DNA of 64,000 bases from JADCRZ01 sp037718865 (GCA_037718865.1 JBBJMP010000011.1:122675-186674); one strand, 5' to 3'; numbered from the stretch's first letter, positions 45,022 to 53,207 are shown. Translations and numbers: made by a program. The notes: generated by a model from the letters alone, not told the origin.

Positions 45022-45372
45022 GCGCATTAGCGCCCCATATAATTTGCAAGGACAATGATGACATAATGATCTTCAAGGTCTCTGTAAAGTGGTATATTCG
45101 TATAATACACTAATACAAACGTTAGTGGCAATTGGACAGTCTTTAATGATAGAGGAACAATAATTTATTCATGTCTTCATGTTGTCCATTTCTAATATAC
45201 CTTTGAATCAGTAAAGATATGATACAACTCACACCCTTGTTGAAAAGGAAATTAACAAATATCTAGCAGCGCAATACCGAAAATGATAAGTCTTTAATCA
45301 GAAGTATTCAGCAAAGGTATTTAAGGGTTCAATCAGGTTGAAATAGAAGTCAACATTTAAATTCAAAGAATA
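45022..45372 (+). other. Non-coding region with the array entry site (attI-like) and first cassette leader
   Basis: The first 100 bp after the recombinase are A/T-rich with repeated TATTCGTATAATACAC-like words and end in CAAAC. The first cassette starts with GTTAGTGGCA at 45121-45130. No AAC-bounded hairpin partner lies 187 bp upstream, because the recombinase gene is there, so this is an attI-like rather than an attC-like site. From 45131 to 45372 is the untranslated leader of the glycosidase gene, which contains GGACAGTC and a later GTTGTCC that could pair. Confidence 0.5.
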
Positions 45373-47052
45373 ATGCACTTTTCATTCGTCTATTTTATCT
45401 TATCATTTACATTTTTAGTTATACATGAAAGTGTTTCAGGACAGAGAGAACCGTTAAGCAATTCAGGTAAATATATTCCACATATTGAGAAACGTGGAAA
45501 AGTAACGCAATTGATTGTTGATGGGAAGCCTTTTCTTATTCTTGGTGGAGAATTACGCAATTCAAGCTCATCTAGTTTAGATTACCTTAACCCCATATGG
45601 GCCAACATGGTTTCAATGAATATGAATACAGCACTAGTAGCTGTTCCTTGGGACATGATAGAACTTGAAGAAGGAAAATTCAATTTTAACTTAGTTGACA
45701 ATATTTTAAAAGGTGCCAGAGATCATAAGCTGCGGCTTATATTACTTTGGTTTGGAAGTTGGAAAAACGGCTTTTCACATTATGCGCCACAATGGGTTAA
45801 GGAGGATTATAAACGTTTTCCCAGAATTAAACTTAAAAATGGAAAGGCTACTGAAACAATAAGCCCATTTAGCAAGGAATGTTTGAAAGTGGAATCACAC
45901 GCCTTTGCTTCTTTCATGAAGCATTTAGCTAAAGTTGACACTAAGGATAGAACCGTAATAATGATACAAGTAGAAAATGAAGTTGGTGTTTTTGGCGATT
46001 CACGTGATCGTTCTGCTATTGCTGATTCCGCTTTCAACAATTCCGTTCCCAAAGAAATTATTAACTATTTGAAAAAAAATAAACATGAATTACAGCCTGC
46101 TTTAAGAACAACATGGGAATCTTTTGGAGCTAAAAATTCAGGTAGATGGGAAGATGTTTTTGGCAACGGGCATGCTGCCGAAGAGATTTTTATGGCCTGG
46201 AATTATGCTCAATATGTAAATGCAGTTAGTAAAGCAGGCAAGACGGAGTATCCTATTCCCATGTTTGTAAATGCATGGATAATGCAGAGGGATGATGAAA
46301 AGCCAGGTGATTATCCAAGTGGAGGTCCGCAAACGCATGTACATGATATCTGGAGAATAGGCGCTCCAAAAATTGATATTCTGACTCCAGATATTTATCG
46401 ATTGGATTTTAAAAATATCATGGGAATGTATCATCATTCATGGAATCCTTTGTTTATTCCTGAATCAAGAGCCTCTTCAGGTGTGTCCAATGCTTTTTAT
46501 GCTTTCGGGCAACACGACGCAATCGGGTATTCTCCATTTGGATTTGAAACAGTAGCTGACTCAATAAAAGAGGTAATCTCTAAAGGGTATAAAATGCTTT
46601 CTGACATGTCACCAATGATTCTTGAGGCTCAAAGTAAAGGAGTAATTGCGGGGGTTTTCCTTAACAAAGATGATTCAGTACAAACAATTAATATTGGAGG
46701 ATATACCCTCGAAAGTGTTGTAAATCGTCCATCTCGCATAACAGGTTTTTCTGAAATAGGGTATGGATTAATTATAAATCCTAGCTATGATAAATATATA
46801 ATTGCAGGGTTTAATATGGAAGTAACTTTTAAGCCTTCTACACCAGGACCGGCTTTTGCCGGGCTTGCATCTGTTTGGGAAGGGGTTTATGAAAATGGTC
46901 ACTGGAAGCGTGGAAGAAAACTAAATGGTGACAATGTCATGATAAACTATAAAATAGCTCAAGAAGTAAACAAAGGCAAAACAGGTAGTGGCGCTAAATT
47001 TGAAGGGAAAGAGCCTCAGATACTAAATATTACTTTGTATCGGTTTGAGTAG
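45373..47052 (+). CDS. Secreted GH35-like glycoside hydrolase (DUF5597/beta-galactosidase type), cassette 1
   Basis: A signal peptide (YFILSFTFLVIHESVSG) precedes a (beta/alpha)8 barrel. The putative acid/base glutamate is in VIMIQVENEVG and the putative nucleophile glutamate in NPLFIPESRAS. LDYLNPIWANMVSMNMNTA and WFGSWKNG are characteristic of the GH35/GH42-like group. The C-terminal beta domain contains AFAGLASVWEGVYENGHWKRG. The protein would cleave beta-galactosides or related plant glycans in the periplasm. It is the only gene of cassette 1 and is more A/T-rich than the chromosomal genes to the left, which suits acquisition by transfer. Confidence 0.82.
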   Translation: MHFSFVYFILSFTFLVIHESVSGQREPLSNSGKYIPHIEKRGKVTQLIVDGKPFLILGGELRNSSSSSLDYLNPIWANMVSMNMNTALVAVPWDMIELEEGKFNFNLVDNILKGARDHKLRLILLWFGSWKNGFSHYAPQWVKEDYKRFPRIKLKNGKATETISPFSKECLKVESHAFASFMKHLAKVDTKDRTVIMIQVENEVGVFGDSRDRSAIADSAFNNSVPKEIINYLKKNKHELQPALRTTWESFGAKNSGRWEDVFGNGHAAEEIFMAWNYAQYVNAVSKAGKTEYPIPMFVNAWIMQRDDEKPGDYPSGGPQTHVHDIWRIGAPKIDILTPDIYRLDFKNIMGMYHHSWNPLFIPESRASSGVSNAFYAFGQHDAIGYSPFGFETVADSIKEVISKGYKMLSDMSPMILEAQSKGVIAGVFLNKDDSVQTINIGGYTLESVVNRPSRITGFSEIGYGLIINPSYDKYIIAGFNMEVTFKPSTPGPAFAGLASVWEGVYENGHWKRGRKLNGDNVMINYKIAQEVNKGKTGSGAKFEGKEPQILNITLYRFE

Positions 47053-47121
47053 TATTACCATCTACTATATTGACAATATTTTTTCGATCCAGTGGTGCTA
47101 CATGAAATTAAACTGCCACTA

Positions 47122-49012
47122 GTCGAGTAAGCAAGGGGAATTTCACCCCCTGCTCCTCACAGAACCGTACGTGAACCTCTTGATTCATACGGCTCTTCAA
47201 GAAAACGTTTTCAATTAGTAAGCTGGGCATACACTCCAATGGGCAAACAGGCTGGGCTGCATCTTGTACAAGGTGTTTAGCCACTTACGGCTTTTGTACA
47301 GGTTCATCCGCTTGTTCCATTTGCACCACTTTTCCAGTCGTCTGTTTACAAAGCGCCAGATGCAGTTTAAATCCCGTTTAATTAAGGCACAGTAATAGTT
47401 TTGCCAGCCCCTTACCAAAGGGTTTAGCAAGTTAGCTACTACATAAATGCTGCCTGTCCGGGTATGTAATTTAAGGCTGCGTACTTTATCCATTATTGCC
47501 TTCTTCGACTGCCTTGATGGCGATGGAAGGATAAGCAACTTGCGCTCACCCCGCACTTTCACCCATTGTGGTTTAAATTCAAAACCACCCATTTCATACG
47601 TGTGGGTTTCCCCTTCTCTTGGGTTGGATTGGCTTCGGTCCAGACACACAATTTTGGTTTTAGTGGGATGAATCGTCAAGCCACAGTCCGTGAACCGTTT
47701 TGATAACTTGCCTAAAATGCTTTCAGCTATTTGTTTGCGCCTGGCATGGATGATGATATCATCTGCGTAGCGTTCAAAACGGATGCCCGGATAGTTTTTC
47801 AGCATCCAGCCATCAAACACCACATGCAGGTAAAGATTGGCTAACAACGGACTGATCACACCACCTTGTGGCGTGCCTGTTTGCGGTTGTGTGACACTCC
47901 CATCTTCATTTACCACACTTGCTTTTAACCACCTCATAACGTACATGGCCACCCATTTCTCTTTACAGTAGAATGAGACAGCCTTTAACAATAAATCATG
48001 CGGTATGGTATCAAAATAACTTTTGATGTCAAGGGTGATCACATATGGATACTGCTGGCTGTTATGCGCTGCCCTGGTAATGGCATGGTGCATACTTTTG
48101 CCGGGTCTGTACCCATATGAGTTTTGATGAAAATGAGGCTCCACGTATGCCTCCAGACACTGCCGTACTACCTGCTGGGCTATTCTGTCTAACACGGTAG
48201 GCAATCCCAACTTGCGCAGGCTGCCATCCTTTTTGGGGATGCTTACTGCTTTAATCGCTTTTGGAAAATAACTGCCTGATGCAAGGCGTACCCACAACTG
48301 GTATAATAGCTGGCTACGGTGAGCATGTAAATACTCCCACGTCATGCCATCTATTCCGGCTGCCTCTCCTCCTTGCTTTACCCGGCTGTACGCCTCCCAT
48401 ACCATTGAGGTACTGATGGGTACGCTTACTCCTTGTTTTGAAAACAGTTCAATCATCGCTTTCGCTTGTTTTGTGTTATTCAAATTTTTGTTCTCTTGTG
48501 TACCCCTTTGCTCTGCATATTTTCATACGCTTCATCGCTACTACGGATACATCCGCCCCTGAGATAGTTTATGAAGCACTATTACAACTTACGGGTGCTC
48601 CGTTTGTTGCCTTATACTCTATGCCCTTTCGTACGTCCTGGCGAACCTGCAGACGTGTTTACCTATTAAGACATATTCAACTAATCCCAGGTTCTCCAGT
48701 TCCGTTCCTGAGCCTGTCTGTAAGTCCCGGTAGCTTTATCCCGGATGCAGTTAACACTTCTGGCAACTTATAACGAATGTTAACCCCGTCGAAACAATCA
48801 TGTGCATCGTTTCTTTTTGCATCACTTAGCAATTATCGAGACCTCACAGCTACTTCACTGTACGTTCGGCTCTTACAGACACACCTGTTGTATCGTTCAC
48901 CACCCTGCTTCTTAAAGCAATGCAGCATACAACCGGTTTGATGGTGAAGGTTGCTCCGCTTCTCCCACCGAGGGGCCTTCCCTCATCTCAAAAACAGCTT
49001 CGCTGGACACAC
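47122..49012 (-). mobile_element. Group II intron with maturase, inserted in an attC-like site
   Basis: On the minus strand the 5' end reads GTGTGTCC at 49012 (consensus GUGYG), and the 3' end is the domain VI-like GCTTACTCGAC ending at 47122. Domain V is recognisable as GAGCCGTATG (47186-47195) pairing with CGTACGGTTC (47162-47171). Domain VI includes GGGGGTGAAATTCCCC. Joining the flanks gives CTGCCACTA|ACATTAC, restoring the cassette end exactly. The element is 1891 nt, and its ORF lies in domain IV. Orientation is opposite to the cassette genes, as reported for class C-attC introns. Class C is inferred from size, lack of endonuclease domain and target. Confidence 0.85.
47215..48483 (-). 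CDS. ltrA: Group II intron reverse transcriptase/maturase
   Basis: The 422-residue protein has the reverse-transcriptase blocks: GIDGMTWEYL, the PKKDGSLRKLGLPTVLDRIAQ segment, NSYGYRPGKSMHHAI, YVITLDIKSYFDTIPHDLL, TGTPQGGVISPLLANLYLH and the catalytic RYADDIIIHAR. A maturase domain X follows (NPLVRGWQNYYC). There is no C-terminal HNH endonuclease domain, which fits small bacterial classes such as C. The enzyme helps splice the intron and copies it into new DNA sites. The frame is intact, so the intron could be mobile. Confidence 0.93.
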   Translation of the reverse strand: MNNTKQAKAMIELFSKQGVSVPISTSMVWEAYSRVKQGGEAAGIDGMTWEYLHAHRSQLLYQLWVRLASGSYFPKAIKAVSIPKKDGSLRKLGLPTVLDRIAQQVVRQCLEAYVEPHFHQNSYGYRPGKSMHHAITRAAHNSQQYPYVITLDIKSYFDTIPHDLLLKAVSFYCKEKWVAMYVMRWLKASVVNEDGSVTQPQTGTPQGGVISPLLANLYLHVVFDGWMLKNYPGIRFERYADDIIIHARRKQIAESILGKLSKRFTDCGLTIHPTKTKIVCLDRSQSNPREGETHTYEMGGFEFKPQWVKVRGERKLLILPSPSRQSKKAIMDKVRSLKLHTRTGSIYVVANLLNPLVRGWQNYYCALIKRDLNCIWRFVNRRLEKWCKWNKRMNLYKSRKWLNTLYKMQPSLFAHWSVCPAY

Positions 49013-49145
49013 ACATTACATTTGCAAAAGCAGGGCAGGACAAATAAAATTCGACTACTGTTTGCTATCAGCTGCGGTTCCAGCTTGACGTTAATATTTT
49101 AGCTTTGGTTGTTATCTTGTATATGATACTTTCAATTTTGCTTTA

Positions 49146-49349
49146 GTCCGGGCAGGACTAGCTATGAATCCCTGCCTTCCTTTGGACTTTTCTTTGAATA
49201 ATTCATATACTATTACTACTATTATAATGGGGGTTGCAAGGGGGTGTTAATAATTCCCAATTATGTTAATAATTTTGAAAGTACAAAGCAGGGTGAACTT
49301 ACCTGCCTTCTAGTCTTCGAGGACTTGTTTGCGTATTAGTCCCTGCTTT
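49146..49349 (+). ncRNA. Candidate IS110 bridge RNA region
   Basis: The segment upstream of the transposase can fold strongly. GTCC (49146-49149) with GGAC (49184-49187) and inner GGCAGG (49151-49156) with CCTGCC (49171-49176) make one stem-loop. AAAGCAGGG (49285-49293) pairs with CCCTGCTTT (49341-49349) to enclose a large internal loop containing CTAGTCTTCGAGGACT. IS110-group elements encode a bridge RNA here whose loops specify target and donor DNA. Transcription and exact RNA ends are not visible; this is a structural inference. Confidence 0.5.
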
Positions 49350-49450
49350 TACTTTTCTTGCTCCGGGTCCAGCTAGAATTATCTCTTTGAACTATCAAAG
49401 GTTTTTGACAAGAGCAAGTTTTTTTTATAACATTTAATCATCATATAATT

Positions 49451-50443
49451 ATGAAGGCATGGGATTTTACATTAGGGGTTGATGTATCAAAAAATACGCT
49501 GGATATTAGTTGCTCTGAACTTAATGAGCACATTAAAATTCGCAATGGAACAGAGGGCTTTGTATTATTTTTAAAATGGTGCAGGAACTTAAAAATCGAT
49601 CTGCGAAGGAGTTTTCTGGTAATGGAATATACCGGTGGTTACGAGTATAAACTGCTGCAATTTTGCGAAGCACAAAAGATTCTGTATACAAGAATACCCG
49701 GTCTGGCAATCAAAAAGTCTTTAGGCATTACAAGAGGTAAAAATGATAAAGTGGATTCCGCCAGGATAGCTCAGTATGGAGAAGAGAAACATAAGTTGTT
49801 GAAAGCTTCAAAGCCGGTAAATGCAGCGATAGTAAGCCTTAAGGAGTTACTTAGCTTTAGAAAAAGATTGGTCAGGGAGAATGCCGGGTATCAATCCTCT
49901 ATTAAAGAACGTGAGCATATGTACGGTGCAAACAAAAAAGATATCGTTGTAAAAACCCTGGAACAAAAACAAAAAGCGAATATAAAAAGTATTGAAGTTG
50001 TGGAAGTGGCAATGATGAAAATTGTGGCAAAGGATGAAAAGATTAGTACCAACTATATGCTCATAACGAGTATAAGGGGTATCGGGAAAGTGAACGGATT
50101 GATGACAATAGCATATACGGAAAACTTCACTAGTTTTGATAATCCGAGAAGTTATGCTGTCTATGCTGGTGTAGTTCCATTTGACTTTAGTTCCGGAACG
50201 AGCATAAAGGGAAGGAAAAGAGTGAGTCACATAGCTAATAAAGAATTGAAGCAGGAGCTAAACCAGGCCGCACGCAGTGCAATGCAATGGGATAAAGAAA
50301 TCAGCAGCTACGGGCAAAGGAAGCTGCAAACAAAATGCTACAAGATAGTACTCAACAACATCAAATTCAAATTAATATTAAGAATGTTTGCGGTAGTTAA
50401 AAAAGGGGAAATGTATGTGGATAACTATAAAAAAGCATGTTGA
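49451..50443 (+). CDS. IS110-family DEDD transposase
   Basis: The 330-residue recombinase has the RuvC-like N-domain with acidic residues in LGVDVSKNTLDI, VMEYTGGYEYKL and KNDKVDSARIAQYG. The C-terminal transposase domain includes LITSIRGIGKVNGLMTIAY and AVYAGVVPFDFSSG with the conserved serine, then RVSHIANKELKQELNQAA. The frame is intact. It would excise and insert the element with the help of its bridge RNA. The long non-coding region lies on the N-terminal side, which favours the IS110 group over IS1111. Confidence 0.93.
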   Translation: MKAWDFTLGVDVSKNTLDISCSELNEHIKIRNGTEGFVLFLKWCRNLKIDLRRSFLVMEYTGGYEYKLLQFCEAQKILYTRIPGLAIKKSLGITRGKNDKVDSARIAQYGEEKHKLLKASKPVNAAIVSLKELLSFRKRLVRENAGYQSSIKEREHMYGANKKDIVVKTLEQKQKANIKSIEVVEVAMMKIVAKDEKISTNYMLITSIRGIGKVNGLMTIAYTENFTSFDNPRSYAVYAGVVPFDFSSGTSIKGRKRVSHIANKELKQELNQAARSAMQWDKEISSYGQRKLQTKCYKIVLNNIKFKLILRMFAVVKKGEMYVDNYKKAC

Positions 50444-50590
50444 TTTTAAAACAAATTTGGTAATTTAAGTATCCTAGAATACGCAAATGCAGAACGTTAG
50501 CTGATATTTTTGGAACTCCATTGTTAAAGAAGAACTTTTTAAAGAGTACTTACAATAGTACTTATCCTATTGACAAGAAAAATTTTGATT

Positions 50591-51406
50591 ATGGCATATG
50601 ACGATGCAATAAGTACGTTCACGAAACATCTATCAAAATTAAATCAATACGGCACAGACTTTGAGGTTTGGTTAGCAACCGCAGTTGAACATGTGCATGA
50701 AATCTTCAGTATACTATCACCTCAACACACAAGCATTACTCAAATCAAAAATGATTACAATTTTGCTCGAATACGAGATAAGTCTGTTGACTTACAAAAT
50801 ACGTACGCAAAAAAAGCAAAACAGTTAATTGAAAATTTTATTGAACAACTAGAGGAAAAAAAGAGAATAGCAATTAACGAAGCAACCCAAAAAAGCGAAG
50901 CCACAGTAAAAAGAGAAGATAAGCTTAAACACCAATTGGAGGCATTAACGACCAATTACAATTCTCTATTTTCAGAAAAGCATAGGATAGAACAAGAACT
51001 AAATCGCTTAAACAATCAACCCAAACCGAAAAATATTCTTTTTAATGCTGCTAAAGGAGTATACCACATAAATACTTCTTTATTCTGGGGAGTTATTCTG
51101 CCATTACTGGGAGGCTGTTTTTACTTCGGCTTGTATGTAGGCACTACTAAGTTCGATAAAAACTTAATTGAATTGACAGATAGCAATGGAGAACTTAAGA
51201 GTAAAATTGCCAAGTTGAAAGACACTGTAAAGACTCGTGAAAATTCCGTTGAGTACATGCGTCACATCTCTGATTCAGCATTGAATATTTTGAGCCACAT
51301 GCCATATAAAGAGATGACTTTGGATTCAATGTCTTATAGAAAGGTCCAGACGACAATCGAAAATGCGGGTGCAGCATTATACTTAAATAAGAACTATCAT
51401 TATTGA
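50591..51406 (+). CDS. Coiled-coil membrane protein of unknown function, cassette 2
   Basis: The 271-residue protein has a predicted cytoplasmic N-half with a long coiled coil (about residues 70-150, rich in Lys, Glu and Gln), one membrane segment (LFWGVILPLLGGCFYFGLYVG) and an outer part with a second short coiled coil (LTDSNGELKSKIAKLKDTV). I do not recognise the family. The ATG at 50591 (MAYDDAISTF) is preferred over an upstream TTG. It is the only gene of cassette 2, whose ends are GTTAGCTGAT and ATCAGCTAAC, and it is strongly A/T-rich. Confidence 0.6.
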   Translation: MAYDDAISTFTKHLSKLNQYGTDFEVWLATAVEHVHEIFSILSPQHTSITQIKNDYNFARIRDKSVDLQNTYAKKAKQLIENFIEQLEEKKRIAINEATQKSEATVKREDKLKHQLEALTTNYNSLFSEKHRIEQELNRLNNQPKPKNILFNAAKGVYHINTSLFWGVILPLLGGCFYFGLYVGTTKFDKNLIELTDSNGELKSKIAKLKDTVKTRENSVEYMRHISDSALNILSHMPYKEMTLDSMSYRKVQTTIENAGAALYLNKNYHY

Positions 51407-51420
51407 TAGCAGTATAAAAC

Positions 51421-51621
51421 ATCAGCTAACATTCGGTTTACCGCAAGGCTGGCCAGACGAATATTTTTGAGCTTTGGTAATGCTATTCAACTTCAGTCCC
51501 GGCAGGACATCATAATTCAGCTTTTTGTTTTTATCTTCATCTGTAAATATTCATCGGCTTTAGTGATGGGCGGACATTTATAAAATGCCAGCCCTGCGGT
51601 AAGCCGTACACGTTGTACGCT
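51421..51621 (+). other. attC-like site 2
   Basis: ATCAGCTAAC (51421-51430) closes cassette 2 and GTTGTACGCT (51612-51621) opens cassette 3. Inside, CGGTTTACCGCAAGGCTGGC-like arm 51434-51453 pairs with 51587-51606 with only two mismatches in 20. The AAC-to-GTT length is 187 nt. GGCAGGACAT lies at 51501, offset 73 from AAC, matching the same word at offset 72 in site 3. Confidence 0.7.
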
Positions 51622-51692
51622 ACATTATTTGACCCCTAAAAAAATTCCATGTTTCTTTATCAGGAAACTCTATCTTTACTCAAAATTCCTGG

Positions 51693-52022
51693 ATGACAGA
51701 AAAGTTCAAGGTTGAATTTCTTCCTGAAGCGGTAGAGTTCATGGAAGGACTTGACAAGAAAGCAAGAGAAAAGATTTACTTCAATATTAGAAAATCACAA
51801 GTAGCAAATGACCCTGAACTTTTCAAAAAACTAAACGACACCATTTGGGAGTTCAGGACACTTTATAACAAATCCTATTACAGGTTATTTGCTTTCTGGG
51901 ACAAAAAAGGTGACAAAGAAGCGTTGGTACTGGCTACTCACGGACTACTAAAAAAGACAGGCAAAACACCACAAGCGGACCTTGAGAAAGCGCAAAGAAT
52001 AAGGCAACAATATTTTAAATAA
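51693..52022 (+). CDS. higB: RelE/HigB-type toxin (Gp49-like), cassette 3
   Basis: The 109-residue protein starts MTEKFKVEFLPEAVEFMEGL and has the WEFRTLYNKSYYRLFAFWDKK core and LVLATHGLLKKTGKTPQADLEKA, typical of the HigB/Gp49 branch of RelE-fold mRNA-cleaving toxins. It precedes its antitoxin, the order typical of higBA. The pair is alone in cassette 3. Toxin-antitoxin cassettes are common in large integron arrays, where they help retain the array. Confidence 0.88.
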   Translation: MTEKFKVEFLPEAVEFMEGLDKKAREKIYFNIRKSQVANDPELFKKLNDTIWEFRTLYNKSYYRLFAFWDKKGDKEALVLATHGLLKKTGKTPQADLEKAQRIRQQYFK

Positions 52023-52026
52023 AAAA

Positions 52027-52365
52027 ATGACTGACATGCCTACAAAGAAAAAACTTAAAACAGTTTCGCTTGATACTATGATTGACAAGCACATTGGTAA
52101 AGTGGGTACTCCTGACCGGGATGCTTTTGAACAGGAACTTAAGCTTGAACTGTTGGGATATGCTATAAAAGAAGCAAGGCTGCATCGCAATTTGACACAA
52201 GAACAGTTGGGTAAATTAGTTGGAGTACAAAAAGCACAAATCTCAAAGCTGGAAAACAACTTCACTAATGCAAGGTTTGACACGGTGATAAAGGTTTTTA
52301 ATGCGCTCCATGCAAAAGTGAATTTTAAGGTCGAACTCCCCAAACGAAAACTAAAAGTCGCTTAG
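52027..52365 (+). CDS. higA: XRE-family antitoxin HigA, cassette 3
   Basis: The 112-residue protein has a helix-turn-helix domain (EARLHRNLTQEQLGKLVGVQKAQISKLE region, residues 52-79) with an N-terminal extension that could bind the toxin. It starts 4 bp after the toxin stop codon; an ATG at 52036 is an alternative start. It should neutralise the toxin and repress the shared promoter. The 3' end is followed directly by the cassette end AGCGTACAAC at 52385. Confidence 0.88.
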   Translation: MTDMPTKKKLKTVSLDTMIDKHIGKVGTPDRDAFEQELKLELLGYAIKEARLHRNLTQEQLGKLVGVQKAQISKLENNFTNARFDTVIKVFNALHAKVNFKVELPKRKLKVA

Positions 52366-52384
52366 TGTCGGGGTGACGAAATGC

Positions 52385-52585
52385 AGCGTACAACCTGGGC
52401 TTGCAGCAAGCGAGGCAGACGGAGTGACAATCATCTTCAAATCGCAAACATACACTTGTTAGTGGCAGGACATTATATATTTGGCATATGATCAAACGAT
52501 CAGCTTTTAGCTATAAATTTAGCAGCAGTTATCGGCAGACGGAACACGGATTCCCCACCTGCTGCAAGCCCTAACCGTTGTACGT
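52385..52585 (+). other. attC-like site 3
   Basis: AGCGTACAAC (52385-52394) closes cassette 3 and GTTGTACGT (52577-52585) opens cassette 4. The arms GGGCTTGCAGCA (52397-52408) and TGCTGCAAGCCC (52560-52571) are perfectly complementary. The AAC-to-GTT length is 188 nt, one base from site 2. GGCAGGACAT is at 52464. A copy of the cassette 1 start word GTTAGTGGCA also lies inside at 52458-52467. Confidence 0.7.
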
Positions 52586-52650
52586 CACCCTCTTTCGACA
52601 CTCTACTCAAATTCAATCACTCAAGACTTTGCCGACGCTGCCCCACGCTA

Positions 52651-52717
52651 TTTTTAGCACATTTGCAAGGCACACAAAACCCCGACACAAAAGCCAACCT
52701 TGCAAAAAAGCTAAAAA
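52651..52717 (+). repeat. Structured hairpin repeat A (left of the defence operon)
   Basis: The outer stem TTTTTAGC (52651-52658) pairs with GCTAAAAA (52710-52717), and the inner stem TTGCAAGG (52663-52670) pairs with CCTTGCAA (52698-52705). The loop reads CACACAAAACC...CACAAAAGCCAA. Repeat B at 63798 has different stem letters but the same pairing and almost the same loop. Short frames overlapping it are not considered coding. Confidence 0.75.
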
Positions 52718-52923
52718 TGCAAACGCTCAACCCACCCGCCCCGGCTGACGAAATTCTTATCAGCTTCACCTCAAACATCAGCAGGACAATATCCATTGAA
52801 CTATTGACAAACCCTTTTACATCAGAAAATAAATGTTCAATATATTGCAACATATATCTGCTAATTATCTTAGCTTTATAATTCTAAAAGCGGGGGCAAC
52901 GCTATACAAACTGCACAACGATT

Positions 52924-53178
52924 ATGACAACTCAATTGAACTCGAAAATTAAGGTCGGGGACAAAGTAACTTTTGACAACGACCAAATTGAAATTTTCAA
53001 AGCCGAGACCAGCAGCAATGATAAAGCTGTCAGGCAATATCAACAATTAGTATTAGGAGGCATAGACCACGTAGGTGTGGTTAAAGAGTTAGGTGGAAAC
53101 TTAACGACAGTCTCCTATCCTGATGGCTGGGACTTACCAGTCCCAACGAAATATCTTGTTGTCTTGCCGTCAGAATAG
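52924..53178 (+). CDS. Small protein of unknown function, cassette 4
   Basis: The 84-residue acidic protein reads as a small beta-barrel-like domain: IKVGDKVTFDNDQIEIF, then DHVGVVKELGGNLTTVSYPDG, then PVPTKYLVVLPSE. This pattern resembles small SH3- or KOW-like barrels, but I do not recognise a family. It comes first in cassette 4, 29 bp before the XRE regulator on the same strand, and may be part of the defence operon or a separate gene. Confidence 0.5.
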   Translation: MTTQLNSKIKVGDKVTFDNDQIEIFKAETSSNDKAVRQYQQLVLGGIDHVGVVKELGGNLTTVSYPDGWDLPVPTKYLVVLPSE

Positions 53179-53207
53179 TAAGCGTATTTTAAAGGCATTT
53201 AATATTT

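Larger units (their letters stand above)
49146..50470 (+). mobile_element. IS110-family element in the attC-like site (ends approximate)
   Basis: The transposase at 49451 is preceded by about 300 bp of structured non-coding DNA and followed by little else, the layout of the IS110 group. The element lies between the two arms of attC-like site 1. IS110-family ends have no clear inverted repeats and could not be placed exactly; the size of about 1300 bp is deduced from the expected length of an intact site. An IS1111-attC group within this family is known to target integron attC sites, so the position is not surprising. Confidence 0.7.
47114..50505 (+). other. attC-like site 1, split by a group II intron and an IS110-family element
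   Basis: TGCCACTA (47114-47121) plus AC (49013-49014) regenerates TGCCACTAAC, the reverse complement of the cassette 1 start. After it, CATTTGC (49019-49025) pairs with GCAAATG (50483-50489) just before GTTAGCTGAT (50496-50505), which opens cassette 2. Removing the 1891-nt intron and about 1300 bp of IS110 element would leave a site of about 187 nt, the length of the two intact sites. The IS110 estimate uses that length, so it is not independent. Confidence 0.6.

Noticed and set aside
51447..51515. Similarity of attC-like site 2 to 49085-49160 as a second IS110 end
   Set aside because: The shared words (AATATTTT, AGCTTTGG, GGCAGGAC) are short and lie at different offsets, so homology could not be shown by eye.
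52617..52881. Short frames on both strands over hairpin repeat A
   Set aside because: They lie on the structured repeat, have no family resemblance, and the counterpart repeat B does not preserve them.
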